Source of the DNA: Uloborus plumipes
Taxonomy: Eukaryota; Arthropoda; Arachnida; Araneae; Uloboridae
Direction of reading: 5' to 3'
Length of the DNA: 64,000 nucleotides
NCBI GenBank assembly: GCA_038373865.1
Contig: JAXGGA010004717.1
Coordinates: forward strand, 21,216-85,215
Under the pieces are notes generated by a model, which was given only the letters and a program-made list of their open reading frames with translations, made no database searches and was not told where the DNA came from. The position numbers and the translations under genes were made by a program. Position 1 is the stretch's first letter, and each line of letters starts with the position of its first letter. Below are positions 1-11,010 of the stretch, in pieces.

Positions 1-287
1 AGATCAACTTTATATAAATATGAATTTGAGGTCAAAATATGAAAACAATCGAACAAAAATTTCCTAAGTTTGCTAGAAATAAAAAATCAACAAATAATGT
101 AGCATTTTATTACTTAGAAATATTATATTCAGGCTTGTAACAATTGAGTTAATTAAAAATTTGCTAATTGCTATTGTAACATTTTATTTTTTAATATAAC
201 ATTTTATTTTTTAATAATGTAGGTATGGTAGATAATTAACCAATATTATTTGTTATTTTTTGAATTATAAGCATTTTTCATTTCAGT

Positions 288-746
288 TTAACTCAACACT
301 AATCGGTGCGCAATATTCTTTGTTAATCTGTCTTTTGTAAACAAAAATAGATTGGACGGTTTTCCCACACGAGAGCAAGCGACTTATAGTTGCCCATGGG
401 AAAAGCATGGATTTTCTAAATCTAAACCGCAAATTGACACTGTTTGTCCTTGGGACTTATTAATGGACATGGCGAAGGCTAAACGAATGGGAAACTGTAG
501 ACTTTTGAAGGGTATTGAAGATTCTGACGGTGTCATTGGGATACGTGGCAACAGAACTACTTCATCTTTAAACTTGCCAGTCAAAATGATTGCCTCAATA
601 ATGTTCCCGGTGATTTTTTTGATAACTAAACGCGTACCATTGCATGATCTCGGTGGATTTAAATTATGTAGAAGAACTATAGGTAAACCCATTTTTAGCC
701 GCCGATTATGTGGTGGCATTCCGGGTATGTTTAAAGAATTTTAGTC
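288..746 (-). pseudogene. Helitron helicase (Pif1-like) C-terminal fragment
   Basis: Minus-strand remnant of the C-terminal part of a Helitron Rep/helicase, the enzyme that unwinds DNA during rolling-circle transposition. Visible helicase 1B features are a LRNLNPP-like stretch (here LLHNLNPPRSCNGTRLVI), then LLPRIPM, then LQFPIRLAFAMSINKSQGQT, and the late motif VACSRVGKPSN near 360-390. The frame is broken. A TAA lies at 741-743, upstream of NIPGMPPH. A second TAA replaces the tyrosine expected before VACSRVG (HGQL-stop-VACS). The reading ends at a TAA at 288-290. The N-terminal Rep domain and helicase Walker A are missing; upstream the frame runs straight into the ~304-bp array. This is a dead fragment. 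A cellular Pif1 gene is less likely, because the NLNPP...CNGTRL...INKSQGQT wording is the Helitron version. Confidence 0.85.
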
Positions 747-2464
747 AAGAATACAGAAAAGCTGGTAGCTAAATAGATAATTTGCAATAAAAAATATATT
801 GCGGTCCTAAATTGAGATAAAAACTATCCTATCATTTAAGTTGGACCAAACTGAAACTGCGTGCAAAATTTGGTTAAAATCGGTTCAGTAGCTGAGGAGT
901 CCATTGGACACAAACACAGGGACACGTAATTTTTATATATTATAAGAAAGATTATTACTTGTTTACTGCGCTCCAGAAGCTGCCAGAACGTGTGCTTTAT
1001 GCCGCTCAGCCATGGAGGTGTCAAAAAAGGCTTAGTAAAAAGGCTTAGCCAAGAACACAGAAAAGCTGGTAGCTAAATACATAATTTGCAATAAAAAATA
1101 TATTGCGGTCCTAAATTGAGATAAAAACTATCCTATCATTTAAGTTGGACCAAACTGAAACTGCGTGTAAAATTTGGTTAAAATCGGCTCAGTAGCTGAG
1201 GAGTCCATTGGCCACAAACACAGGGACACGTAATTTTTATATATTAAGATATTACCTGTTTACTGCGCTCCGGAAGCTGTCAGAACGTGTGCTTTATGTC
1301 GCTCAGCCATGGAGGTGTCAAAAAAGGCTTAGTAAAAAGGCTTAGTAAAAAGGTTTAGCCAAGAACACAGAAAAGCTGGTAGCTAAATACATAATTTGCA
1401 ATTAAAAATACAGTGCGGTCTTAAATTGAGATAAAAACTATCCTATCATTTAAGTTGGACCAAACTGAAACTGCGTGCAAAATTTGGTTAAAATCGGTTC
1501 AGTAGCTGAGGAGTCCATTGAACACAAACACAGGGACACGTAATTTTTATATATTTTAAGAAAGATTATTACTTGTTTACTGCGCTCCAGAAGCTGCCAG
1601 AACGTGTGCTTTATGTCGCTCAGCCATGGAGGTGTCAAAAAAGGCTTAGTAAAAAGGCTTAGCTAAGAATACAGAAAAGCTGGTAGCTAAATACATAATT
1701 TGCAATTAAAAATACATTGCGGTCCTAAATTGAGATAAAAACTATTCTATCATTTAAGTTGGACCAAACTGAAACTGCGTGCAAAATTTGGTTAAAATCG
1801 GTTCAGTAGCTGAGGAGTCCATTGGACACAAACACAGGGACACGTAATTTTTATATATTATAAGAAAGATTATTACTTGTTTACTGCGCTCCAGAAGCTG
1901 CCAGAACGTGTGCTTTATGTCTCTCAGCCATGGAGGTGTCAAAAAAGGCTTAGTAAAAAGGCTTAGCCAAGAATACAGAAAAGCTGGTAGCTAAATACAT
2001 AATTTGCAATTAAAAATACATTGCGGTCCTAAATTGAGATAAAAACTATCCTATCATTTAAGTTGGACCAAACTGAAACTGCGTGCAAAATTTGTTTACA
2101 ATCGGTTCAGTAATTGAGGAGTCCATTGGCCACAAACACAGGGACACGTAATTTTTATATATTAAGATATTACCTGTTTACTGCGCTTCGGAAGCTGTCA
2201 GAACGTGTGCTTTATGTCGCTCAGCCATGGAGGTGTCAAAAAAGGCTTAGTAAAAAGGTTTAGCCAAGAACACAGAAAAGCTGGTAGCTAAATACATAAT
2301 TTGCAAGTAAAAATACATTGTGGTCCTAAATTGAGATAAAAACTATCCTATCATTTAAGTTGGACCAAACTGAAACTGCGTGCAAAATTTGGTTACAATC
2401 GGTTCAGTAATTGAGGAGTCCATTGGCTACAAACACAGGGACACGTAATTTTTATATATTAAGA
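747..2464 (-). repeat. Six-unit ~304-bp tandem array of Helitron 5'-end-like units
   Basis: Six head-to-tail units. The landmark gctggtagct falls at 761, 1065, 1375, 1679, 1983 and 2280, giving periods of 304, 310, 304, 304 and 297; the last unit is cut at 2464. On the minus strand each unit contains TCTTAATATATAAAAATTAC (or a TATAAT variant) followed by GTGTCCCTGTGTTTGT, which is the usual look of an arthropod Helitron 5' terminus (TC start, AT-rich, then TGT-rich). Two unit types occur: one has ttaagaaagattattacttg-like sequence, the other has ttaagatattacctg. The array lies directly upstream of the helicase fragment on the same strand, so both may belong to one element. Open frames of 62 codons inside it are repeat by-products. 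Confidence 0.8.
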
Positions 2465-2539
2465 CGATATTGTGATACATTATTTCATAATAAATTAAAT
2501 TTTAATGCACCTATTAATTTAGGTAGTGACTATAAAAAA

Positions 2540-3054
2540 GTAACTTTCACAAGCTAATATTAGTTTACACTCAGTGACTCTAGAAACTGAATATAACCTT
2601 TGAGCCATAATATAAATATACGATCACTGTCCGTAGATAGTGAATGTAACTTTTATACGGGCATAATGTAAATCAACAGTCACTGCTCGTAAAAAATGAA
2701 TATAACTTTTACGGGCATAATGTAAATTAACGGTGACTGCTCGTAAAAAAATATTATAACTTTTACGGGCATAATGTAAATTAACGGTGACTGCTCGTAA
2801 AAAATTATTATAACTTTTACGGGCATAATGTAAATTAACGGTGACTGCTCGTAAAAAATTATTAAAACTTTTACGGGCATAATGTAAATTAACGGCACAC
2901 AGCCGTTATTTTACGGAAGAAAAAATAACGGGCAAGCATATTATTTTGACGGCCATACGAGTTTACGGGCAGAATATTATTTTAACGGCCAGTGACCGGA
3001 CCCTTTTTTGCCGGTCTTTGGCCGTAATCTTACGCTGAGATTTTTAACAGTGTA
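2540..3054. repeat. 54-bp minisatellite with decayed flanks, ending at an element-like terminus
   Basis: The motif acgggcataatgtaaatt recurs at 2657, 2711, 2765, 2819 and 2873, an exact 54-bp period. Older, diverged units continue to the left (about 2540-2650). To the right, 2901-3054 is rich in acggcc/gccgt pieces and ends aacagtgta, which resembles the terminus of a TA-inserting MITE. A 72-codon minus-strand open frame is only the repeat read through, because 54 is divisible by three. Confidence 0.85.
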
Positions 3055-3924
3055 TATGAAAAATGAGAAATCAACAAAATCTAAAATTTGTTTTGTTTTC
3101 TAGACTAATAAATTCATTATATTTATGGCTTTCACATAAAATGTGTTCCAAATTCATCCCCGAGATGCTCTACAGTAACCTTTTAAGCACAAGTTTCTCT
3201 TCAATCGTGTTTTAGATGTTCAATTTTCACGATAACATGTTTTAATATTTTTTGCATAAAGCTAATGGGGGTGTGTGGTGCAGGCCTTCCCCGCAGTGCC
3301 CTCTCCTTGTCAAATGCTTTCCAATCCTTAATTTTTGCTACACCTTACCCCACTTTGCTTGGGACTGTGCTACTGTAGGAATCAACATAACCTTAAAGCA
3401 ACTAAAAAGCAAAAAATAATAGATAACAGTTGCATAAAATTTTTTACCCATAGCAGTTAATTAAATTTGTTGAGTTTTTGCAGTACAAAGATCCACTGAA
3501 AAAAAATACTCACTCATAAGATGAACAATATTTTTTGTCTCTAAACGATAGACTATTTTAATACCTACCTTATTATAATGTTAGCTTCTTAATTATTAAT
3601 TACCTTTTGCAGCCTCATTCTATACACTGGCTAACCTAACTAGGTTTAATTTTAAAGACCGAACAAGAATTAGTTTTTAATTAAATTAATGTTAAAGGAT
3701 TCTGTGGGTAGTCAGTCAGTTTAGGTAACAGTTTCTATTATTTGAAAATGTTTCATTGTTGTAAAGAATGGTAGTTTTGCATGTTTGGAAGATATCTAAA
3801 AAATCAAGAAAAAAATTAATGTTTAAGAGTAATATAGTGTTTTTTAAAATTCTTTACGCTATGATACTGGGTAAAAAAGAAGAAAAAAAAATGAGAACAG
3901 TTTTTAAAACTTTTTTCCACCCTC

Positions 3925-3925
<1 letters not shown>
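3055..3925. other. AT-rich sequence without a recognised feature
   Basis: No supported gene. A short GC-richer patch lies at 3266-3370 (gtgtggtgcaggccttcccc) but has no open frame worth calling. The 71-codon frame at 3768-3983 ends in poly-lysine encoded by the A tract and is not credible. Confidence 0.5.

Positions 3926-3979
<54 letters not shown>
3926..3979. repeat. (A)54 homopolymer
   Basis: Uninterrupted run of 54 A residues after accctcc. It may be the tail of a retroposed sequence or a simple expansion. No target-site duplication was recognised around it. Confidence 0.95.
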
Positions 3980-3980
<1 letters not shown>

Positions 3981-3981
<1 letters not shown>

Positions 3982-4313
3982 GAAAATATCCAATTTTTTG
4001 GTTTTTCTGGCTTGCTCCTGGATCAGAAGATATTATTCGATCTCAATATATTTTTTAAAATTTCAGAAGGCTTCACCAATCGTAACTTTTCCGTCCAAGA
4101 GCATTAAAATAAAACATTGAAAATATTTTTTAAAAATCGTTAAAAACACATGAAAATTTTCATTTTTTGAAAATTTCAGTCTCGTTGCGGGATTGGAAGA
4201 TATTATCCGATTTCAAAAATTTTTGTTTTGTTTTATAAGTCTTCACCAATCGCAACTTTTCCGCACTATTACGATTTGAAAATAAAAATTTTGTTTTTTT
4301 CGCTCCACCCTAA
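3981..4313 (-). mobile_element. Decayed DNA-transposon fragment with two internal subunits
   Basis: Two diverged direct subunits of about 155 bp share cttcaccaatcg-aacttttccg (near 4069 and 4243) and gaagatattat-cgat (near 4026 and 4196). The right edge reads ttcgctccaccctaa, which on the minus strand is TTAGGGTGGAGCGAAAAAAA. The same terminal wording bounds the foldback at 23714-25169 and starts another remnant at 63007. No left terminus was found. Confidence 0.5.
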
Positions 4314-6479
4314 TAAATATTGAAGAAAAAAAAGAAAGTAGAATTTTGAGATTGGTAAATTTGTTAGCCTGTCTATCCATTCTGATCACTTTTAAAGAAA
4401 TAATTCAAGGTGAATATTTTTTTTGAAAGAGTTTGGTCAGTACAACTTATTCCGACATTTATTTCTTTATTTGAACAATTGATTGCGTTAAATTTGGGTA
4501 GTTCAAGGAATGCAATGTTTACAAGGAAATTTAAGACGTGAACCTTAACTCACAGCCGAATTCACTTCGTAAAAAACTTCTTCGAAAGAGCTTTTGACTT
4601 AGTACATGCAACTATCCGAACAACTCGTATACTCTTATATCTAGTGAAGGAAATATCACCCTGCCAGGTCATTAGTGGGACAAATAACCCGTTAATGAGG
4701 TGGGGCATATATCCCTTTTGTCGAGGTTATTTGCCCCATCCTCAAGAATTCACACAGAAGAATCATACGACATTAATCATGGCTAAACGTATTTCTCATA
4801 ATTCTCTCTTACTGTTTAAACATAAAAATCAACTGAACAAAGGAATGGTTATCGTTTTAAATTATTTAAAAAATCGTTTAAATTTTAAACTGTACGTTAA
4901 AGTTTCTAAAAGTACTAACAGATCACACGCTAAAACCTGACACATTTCAATTTAGGTTTTTGTAGGTTGAGCCGGAATTAAATATCTACCGATCATTTCG
5001 TCATTTCTTTATTTAGGGGCCAATGAACATATACTGTGAAAACAGATCATAGAAATTAAGAGAGAAAAAAAATGACGTTAAAAAAAAAAAAAACACTTTT
5101 AAAACCAGCCTGCAGTCCTTGATTGCAGACATTTATTTGACGGAAAAAAGCTTCATTTTTTTTTCATTTTTTCTGTGTATTCTTAAGTAATAAGGAATTA
5201 TCTGTACGTATTGAGTATACTCTTTAAACTTAGCCAAACATTTAAATGCCCCCATTTGCATCAGAAAAAAGCCAAAATCATTCTTTACATTCCTAGATTA
5301 AGTTGGATTTTCAAGAAAAAATTCCAAGAACTACTTCTGCTCCTTCCAGAAACCAATACTTGCAATCCGAAAGACGACTGCCATTTTTTTGGCATGCGAA
5401 ACTTTTCATGGCATGAAACACCTGCTTTTTTCTAGGAGCAGCGGATTTCTTTGAAATGGAACACATTTCTAAAGGGAAACAAATACATCAAAGGAAATCG
5501 AAGGCGTTTTTTATCTGTTGATATTCGTCGACTTGACATACTACAGAAAATTGCGCAAGATTTGTTGCTTCTGGGTAGCCTTCCCTGGTACTGTATTTTT
5601 TTGGGAAAGCATCAAAAGCTCTTTTATTGATTAATGCTGCTTTCTCTGAAAATATTTATACGTTTCCTAAAATACTGAAAGATAAAACCTGGAGCATTTA
5701 TCTCTGTGAAGTTTATTACTAATGGCTAGAGCGTAGAATTCGGCACATAGGCCCATGAATTTATATCTGTAGGAAAATACGGATTTCCTATAGTTGCAGG
5801 AACCCAGCATTAAATTAAAATTTTAAATAATCCTCAACAAACCCTGATTGTCAAATTCATATTAAAATGAGCTTCGATGGTCAGAAAACATAAAATTTAA
5901 ATACGTTACCAATTTGCTAGATAAGATTAGAAAACCCGGGAAAGGATAGATAATCTCAATTATTAAGTTTTGCTAAACACAAAAGCAGAATAAAGAGGAA
6001 AAATTGAATTTAAAAAAAAAAAAAAGCCTTGCTTGCTAAAATCAATTAAAGCATATTTTTATTTGTTATCAAATAAAAATAGCAAGAGAAGAACATCCCT
6101 TGTCTCTAAGGATAAATTCTTACTAATCAGGTGAAAAAGTCTTAAAATTTTATTCAAAATGTATTAAAAAGGGTTCTCATGTATTTTATAAAAACTTAGA
6201 AGTTTCAAATAAATTTCATCTTACTCAGAAGTCTACTAAAATACCGAAAAAAAGACAGGCTTATTTTTTGCATTTAATTTCGGAAACCAGTCAAACATAA
6301 ATTTCTACAATTTCAAAAGCATTTGGAGTTTCAAGCAAGGAATCATACCAGTTCATAGACTTAAAAAAAAAAAAGATGATTTCACTCTGATTGGAGTCTA
6401 TTTTTAATATACAAGTACATCAATAAAAGATTTTGTGCTGCCATGTATAAAACTTCATAGCTCTAAATGATATTATGAA
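4314..6479. other. AT-rich intergenic sequence
   Basis: Only scattered short frames of up to about 98 codons with no recognisable domain. Around 4665-4745 there are ggtggggcatat/ttgccccatc pieces that may be the end of an old transposon. Short A runs occur at 5081 and 6012. Nothing else is supportable. Confidence 0.45.
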
Positions 6480-6940
6480 TTTTTGAAAACGAAGCATTCA
6501 AGTATTTAATTAGCAGTCTCTCGTGAAACTATCGGCTCCGACTACTCCTAAGATATTTTCAGAAAGCATTCCGAAAACTCCTGTCAAATCCTCTTTGAAA
6601 GCTACCAATGAAACTAAGCTAATATTGACACTACTCATTAGCTTCGGCCAAGAAAAGAAACTTAATCGATTAAAAGCTTCTTTGCCACATCAGATAGCAT
6701 TTCCCAATACTCTGGAACTAGCTGAATCTTCGTAATAACACTGATTATGAAAGTTGCCTTTTCAAATTGGACTCAAGCCTCCAGACTATTCCAGAAAGAA
6801 TTGTAACTATTCAAGAAAGAATCTCTAAGCTCATCATAAGATCAGCTTCCTCTGCAAACAGCTTAGAAGTTATAAGAAAGTTCGACTTAGAGGCATTATT
6901 GAGTAAATACGCAGATCTAATAGCATAATAAGAAAGCTTG
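6480..6940 (+). pseudogene. Decayed coding-like stretch, unidentified
   Basis: An open frame at 6523-6735 is followed, after a stop and in another frame, by a stretch reading IVTIQERISKLIIRSAS and SLEVIRKFDLEALLSKYADL up to a stop near 6928. Base composition is less AT-rich than its surroundings and the amino-acid mix is protein-like and helical, as in retroelement gag remnants. I do not recognise a family. It could be chance. Confidence 0.25.
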
Positions 6941-8151
6941 GGGGAATTAACTCTCAAAAGAACTAAAGAATATCCAACAATGGCTTAATATATAAAACTA
7001 TATGGGAACTAAGCTGAAAATGAACCAATAATTGATTTTGATATTATTTTTTAAAGTGGCAGATGCTTATAAAATGAAGATGTTGTAACTGAAAAAAGTG
7101 AGTGTGAGCAAATAGATTATAAGTAAAATAAATAAATAAATAAACCGAAATATGGAAAAAAAATATTTCTCTGATAGCAATTATTTAGTATAATTGCTTT
7201 TTAAAATTAAAATAAGGTGTCATTTTGTGAAAAAAGAAAGCTTTTAAAAATCCTGAGATAAATTTAAAATTGAGTAGCGTAATATACAACAACATGAGTA
7301 CGTTCCTAAGATCTATTCGACATCATCAACTTCACTACACTTGCATAAATCATATCAGTTCCTATTTTAGTCCTACGCTTTTAAGATATTATTATCTCGC
7401 AAGAAAAACTTCTATTTTATTTTTAATTTTTTTCGAAGTAAAACTCGTTGGAATCTTGTATGTAATTTCAAATTTCATTTAAAAATTTTCTCTTTTTGCA
7501 TTTGCTCAGTGAATAATTTTTTTATAGGACAGATTTCATTTAGAATTATTTGAAGATTTTCTTTTAAGGAAAAGCTCAGAATTTTATTATTTCCAGTTTC
7601 GAAGCCTAGAAGAATAATCTAACTACTACTAGAAGTTTTTACTCCAATGATTTTTACACACGGCACAAAAGAGAAACTCGGAGACCGTAAAAGAAAGTAT
7701 GCCATGTTCTTAAAATAAATTACGAACTTCAAAATTTAATTTTGTGTTGTTCAAGATTCTGCATATATTTTTTTACTTTGAAAATGAAATCTGCGGGAGA
7801 TCAAAAAATGAAAAACTACTTTTGTTCAGAGAAAAAAAATATTACACCGTTATACCACACAAATTTACAGAGAAATCCATACTTGTATCTATACCTGGGT
7901 TGCAAGAAATTTTTTTTCAAAGCAAAAAAAAAAAAAAAAAGAGCTCAGGGATGCTCTTTTTATTCTTTAGAAAGTTCACAGTCACAGCTCCAAGAACAAA
8001 CAAGTACTAACATTAAATTAAAAATTTAAACATCCCCCGACACTGATTGCCGATCTCATATTAAAACGAACTTCTCTGGACATAAATCATTTTAAGTTTA
8101 AATATATTTACTTGTTTTCGATATTTGAAATTGTTAAAAATCAATTACAAG

Positions 8152-8184
8152 CAACGCCTCCTAAATACTAATTAGGAGGCGTTG
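8152..8184. repeat. Perfect 13-bp inverted repeat (hairpin)
   Basis: Arms caacgcctcctaa (8152-8164) and ttaggaggcgttg (8172-8184) pair perfectly around a 7-nt loop. The outer flanks partly extend the pairing (acaag / cttgt-like). It is GC-richer than its surroundings. The function is unknown; it may be the remnant of a small foldback. Confidence 0.8.
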
Positions 8185-8621
8185 TTACAAGTCTTTTAAT
8201 AGTTCCCAAATAGAAACTGGCAACAAAAACATTTTAAATCCTGTAGATTTAAGCCTTAGCTGCATTTGTTAACAATTACAAGTATTTTGTTTGTTAAAAA
8301 AATAGAAACTGGCAACTGAAAAACATTTTAATAAATTATACAAGAGTTTGCTTTCCTTGTCTGCCAACTAAACAATGATCACGGTTCCAATCGCGTGAAA
8401 AAAGGCCAAGCTGGATTTGATAAAAACGCATCCAATTACATCGTATCAGACGCAGAAAATTTTTCTCTTTCATTTGTTGCTATTTTTTAAAGTTTTGAAG
8501 TATGTTTTCACTGCTAAAATCCCGAAAAACATTTTAAAGGTTTGTAATTAATATCTTCGTTAATCAATACCATCCGAAGACGCAACCTAGCCAAGAACAC
8601 TCTCGATCAACTCCCCTTTCG

Positions 8622-8755
8622 AACAAAAAAAAAAAAAAAATTCAAAATCGGTCCATCCGTTTAGGCTGCAGAGTGCCACAGACAGATACACAGATACACA
8701 TACACGTCAAACATATAACCTCCCTTCCTTTGTGTGTCGGGGGTTAAAAAGCTTT
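8622..8755. mobile_element. Terminal piece of a dispersed repeat (TGTCGGGGGTTAAAA type)
   Basis: An A-run is followed by aaaatcggtccatccgttta, cacagacagatacacagata and tgtgtgtcgggggttaaaaa. This order (cggtcc-cc-gttt, CAGACA-rich stretch, CGGGGGTTAAAA) is a familiar terminal signature of arthropod interspersed repeats. Class is not decidable here. No second end was found. Confidence 0.5.
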
Positions 8756-9388
8756 CGTAATTAATAAATTTTAATATCAAATAATCTACTGCTGTACCAT
8801 GTAAATAATGAAAATAATAGTAATAATAGAAAAACGTTAAGTTTTTCTGCTTAGTAAAAACTTAGTAAAGATTGGGAAAATGGGTTTTATGCTAATAATA
8901 AAACAATTCTTACAGTAAGTAATGAAAAACTCAAGCTCGGTGGTGTACCTAGCACTATTTAACCCAGTTATGACCAGTAGCTTCAAAACGGGACGCTTGT
9001 TGGTTACTGCATACAAAAACTTGTAATGGGTATATCCTTTTGCTAAAGCTGTTTTTCATAAGTTAAATAGTCATTCTTCTTGAGAAAACTAGTTAGAGCC
9101 ACTATTTGGACATCAGAGTATATTTATTGACAGCTATTTTCATACAAATCAGTCAAGCAACGATCCAGCATCAGGAGCCACAGAAAGTAATTTTTTTTTT
9201 TTTGCGAACGTATTTGTCATAAAATTAAGCTATTTTAAAATGATTTGCTTAAAATTGATCAGATATGCCTTCTGTAATGTTACTTTGCAAAAGTAAAGTC
9301 AAGTAAGGTCGTATTTTGCGCACATATCTGCCTAATGTCCCATAAACAGGATGTTAAATATTTTAATAAATATGGCAACAGCGATCTA
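8756..9388. other. AT-rich sequence up to the Tc1 target site
   Basis: No frame, repeat or RNA gene supported. The last two bases are the TA target of the Tc1 element. Confidence 0.5.
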
Positions 9389-9428
9389 CACTGCCGGAAA
9401 AAAAATCCCAACACCAAGAAAAATTTGC
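9389..9428 (+). repeat. Left terminal inverted repeat of the Tc1 element
   Basis: Pairs with 10776-10815. Conserved core CCCAACACCAAGAAA; mismatches at CCGG/GCGG and in the length of the A run. Confidence 0.9.
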
Positions 9429-9503
9429 TGTAGAGTAATGAAACTGGGGTAATGCAATTGTCTAGTTGACATGTTTAATTGATTAAATGTACAATACTAC
9501 TGG

Positions 9504-10564
9504 CTAATTTAAGCTCAAGAAAATGCTGTGCAAATGTGAAATTATGTTAATTTCATAGATGGTGTAACCTCCTGAATTTTGAAGGCAAGCCTGAAAGCGT
9601 GCATGCATTATGTCATACAGGTGCCGAATGTCACTTTGTGGTATAGAGTGCCATGCTTGTTGCACTTGTTGTGTCAATATTAGAACCGTCATTGCTGACT
9701 GTGAATGATGCTCGAGGTGCCGTCCAATGATATCCCATACGTTATCAATTTGAGACAGACCTGGTGATTTTGCAGATCATGGTAACATGTCAGCACTCTG
9801 TAGAGCACATTGCGTTACAGCAGCGATGTGAGGGCGAGCGTTATCCGGTTGGAAAACGCTCCCTTGAATGCTACTCATGAAGGGCTGTACTACTGGTTAA
9901 ATTAACAGACTGAAGACAAATTTTCAGTTAGTGAGTTTGGGATAACCACAAGAATGCCCCTGCTGTCGTAGGAAAATGCTCCAGAGACCATAACTCCAGG
10001 TGTGAGTCCCGTGTGTCTAGGCCGTAGACCGCTTGGATGCAGGCGGTCCCCTGGCCTCCTTCTGACCAATATACAGCCACCACTGGTACTAATTCAGAAT
10101 CTGTTTTCATCAAAAATTACAACAGATCTCCACTCCGACCTCCAGTGAGCTCTGTCGTGGCACCACTGCCGTCGGAAAAGGCAATGGTTTGCAGTCAATG
10201 GAATACCGGCTACAGGCTGCCTGGCTCGGAGCTGTCCTTGAAGTAAACAGTTTCTTACCGTTCCTTGGGTCACGACGGTACCAACTGCAGCTCGAATGTC
10301 AGCCGCAGATGCAGTACGATGAGCCACAGCCGTAGGCAAGATTCGACGATCTTCTTTCTCTGTCGTGCCACGTGACAGCTCGGAACTCGATCTTCTTGAG
10401 GTAGTACCATCCCTTTCCCATAGCTTCCAATAATCATGCATGGTGGAAACATTCCCACCTAAGTCTTTCTGCAATATCGCGAAATGAAAATCCACCTTCT
10501 CGTAGCCAAATTGTACGACCTCGTTAAAACTCGGTGAGCTGTTGATAATGGCTTCTTCGTCTTC
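9504..10564 (-). pseudogene. Tc1-family transposase, inactivated
   Basis: Minus-strand transposase remnant. Start MHLRRRRSHYQQLTEF, then an in-frame TAA where Glu is expected at codon 17, then the helix-turn-helix region. A one-base shift follows near 10455-10460 (between AERL and NVSTMHD). The core reads RTASAADIRAAVGTVVTQGT and LTANHCLFRRQWCHDRAHW. The first catalytic Asp lies in FDENRF (about 10100). The second lies in QPDNARPH (about 9830-9840). The third position of the DD34E triad reads Asp in LSQIDNVWDIIG, where Glu (PIEHVWD) is usual. The Trp of LPWPA is a TGA. The C-terminus IPQSDIRHLYDIMHAR runs to GGYTIY near 9560; the frame closes at 9504. Length about 340 codons, normal for Tc1. 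Dead by several independent lesions. Confidence 0.93.
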
Positions 10565-10775
10565 TTAAATGCATTCCTGGCTAATATGAACGCAAATCGT
10601 CAAATTTCGCGAAAAAATAATACACACAAGCTTCACAACAAGCTTTTAAAACAAGCCTTATTTGCATGTTCTGAGTGACGCCAGCTGCGCCACACTGATG
10701 CGCGGAACACGAAATTTCAATCGATGTCATCTTTCAGTTGTATAAACACGCCTACCAAATTTCGTTTATCTAGCT

Positions 10776-10815
10776 CAAGTCTTTCTTGGTGTTGGGATTT
10801 TTTTTTCCGCCAGTG
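10776..10815 (-). repeat. Right terminal inverted repeat of the Tc1 element
   Basis: Reverse complement of the left end. Ends ccgccagtg immediately before TA. Confidence 0.9.
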
Positions 10816-11010
10816 TATTTTACGCATAAAATGTATGTAAAAAATTCCAAGTAAGAGTTTTAAGCAGATAAAAATTGAAAAAAAATGTTAAAAAATACTT
10901 GGACATAAATGGGTTAACATAGTTTTATAAAATCTCTTTTCTCGTTTTCAGAACTGTTCATTATATTTGGAAAAACTTGAGTTGCTAAAACAATAGTAGG
11001 GCAATTCCAC

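Larger units (their letters stand above)
9389..10815 (-). mobile_element. Complete Tc1-type DNA transposon, 1,427 bp
   Basis: Bounded by TA dinucleotides at 9387-9388 and 10816-10817, the target duplication of Tc1/mariner elements. Terminal inverted repeats of about 40 bp: left CACTGCCGGAAAAAAAATCC with CAACACCAAGAAA, right the reverse complement of CACTGGCGGAAAAAAAAATC with the same CAACACCAAGAAA. A single decayed DD34E transposase reading occupies the minus strand inside. Both ends are intact, so the copy could in principle be moved by an enzyme supplied elsewhere. Confidence 0.95.

Noticed and set aside
1..287. 3' end of the Helitron that encoded the helicase
   Set aside because: No CTAG with an adjacent hairpin could be found; the end is lost or lies outside the window.
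2680..2898. 72-codon repeat protein PLIYIMPVK
   Set aside because: The 54-bp minisatellite is divisible by three, so openness is expected by chance.
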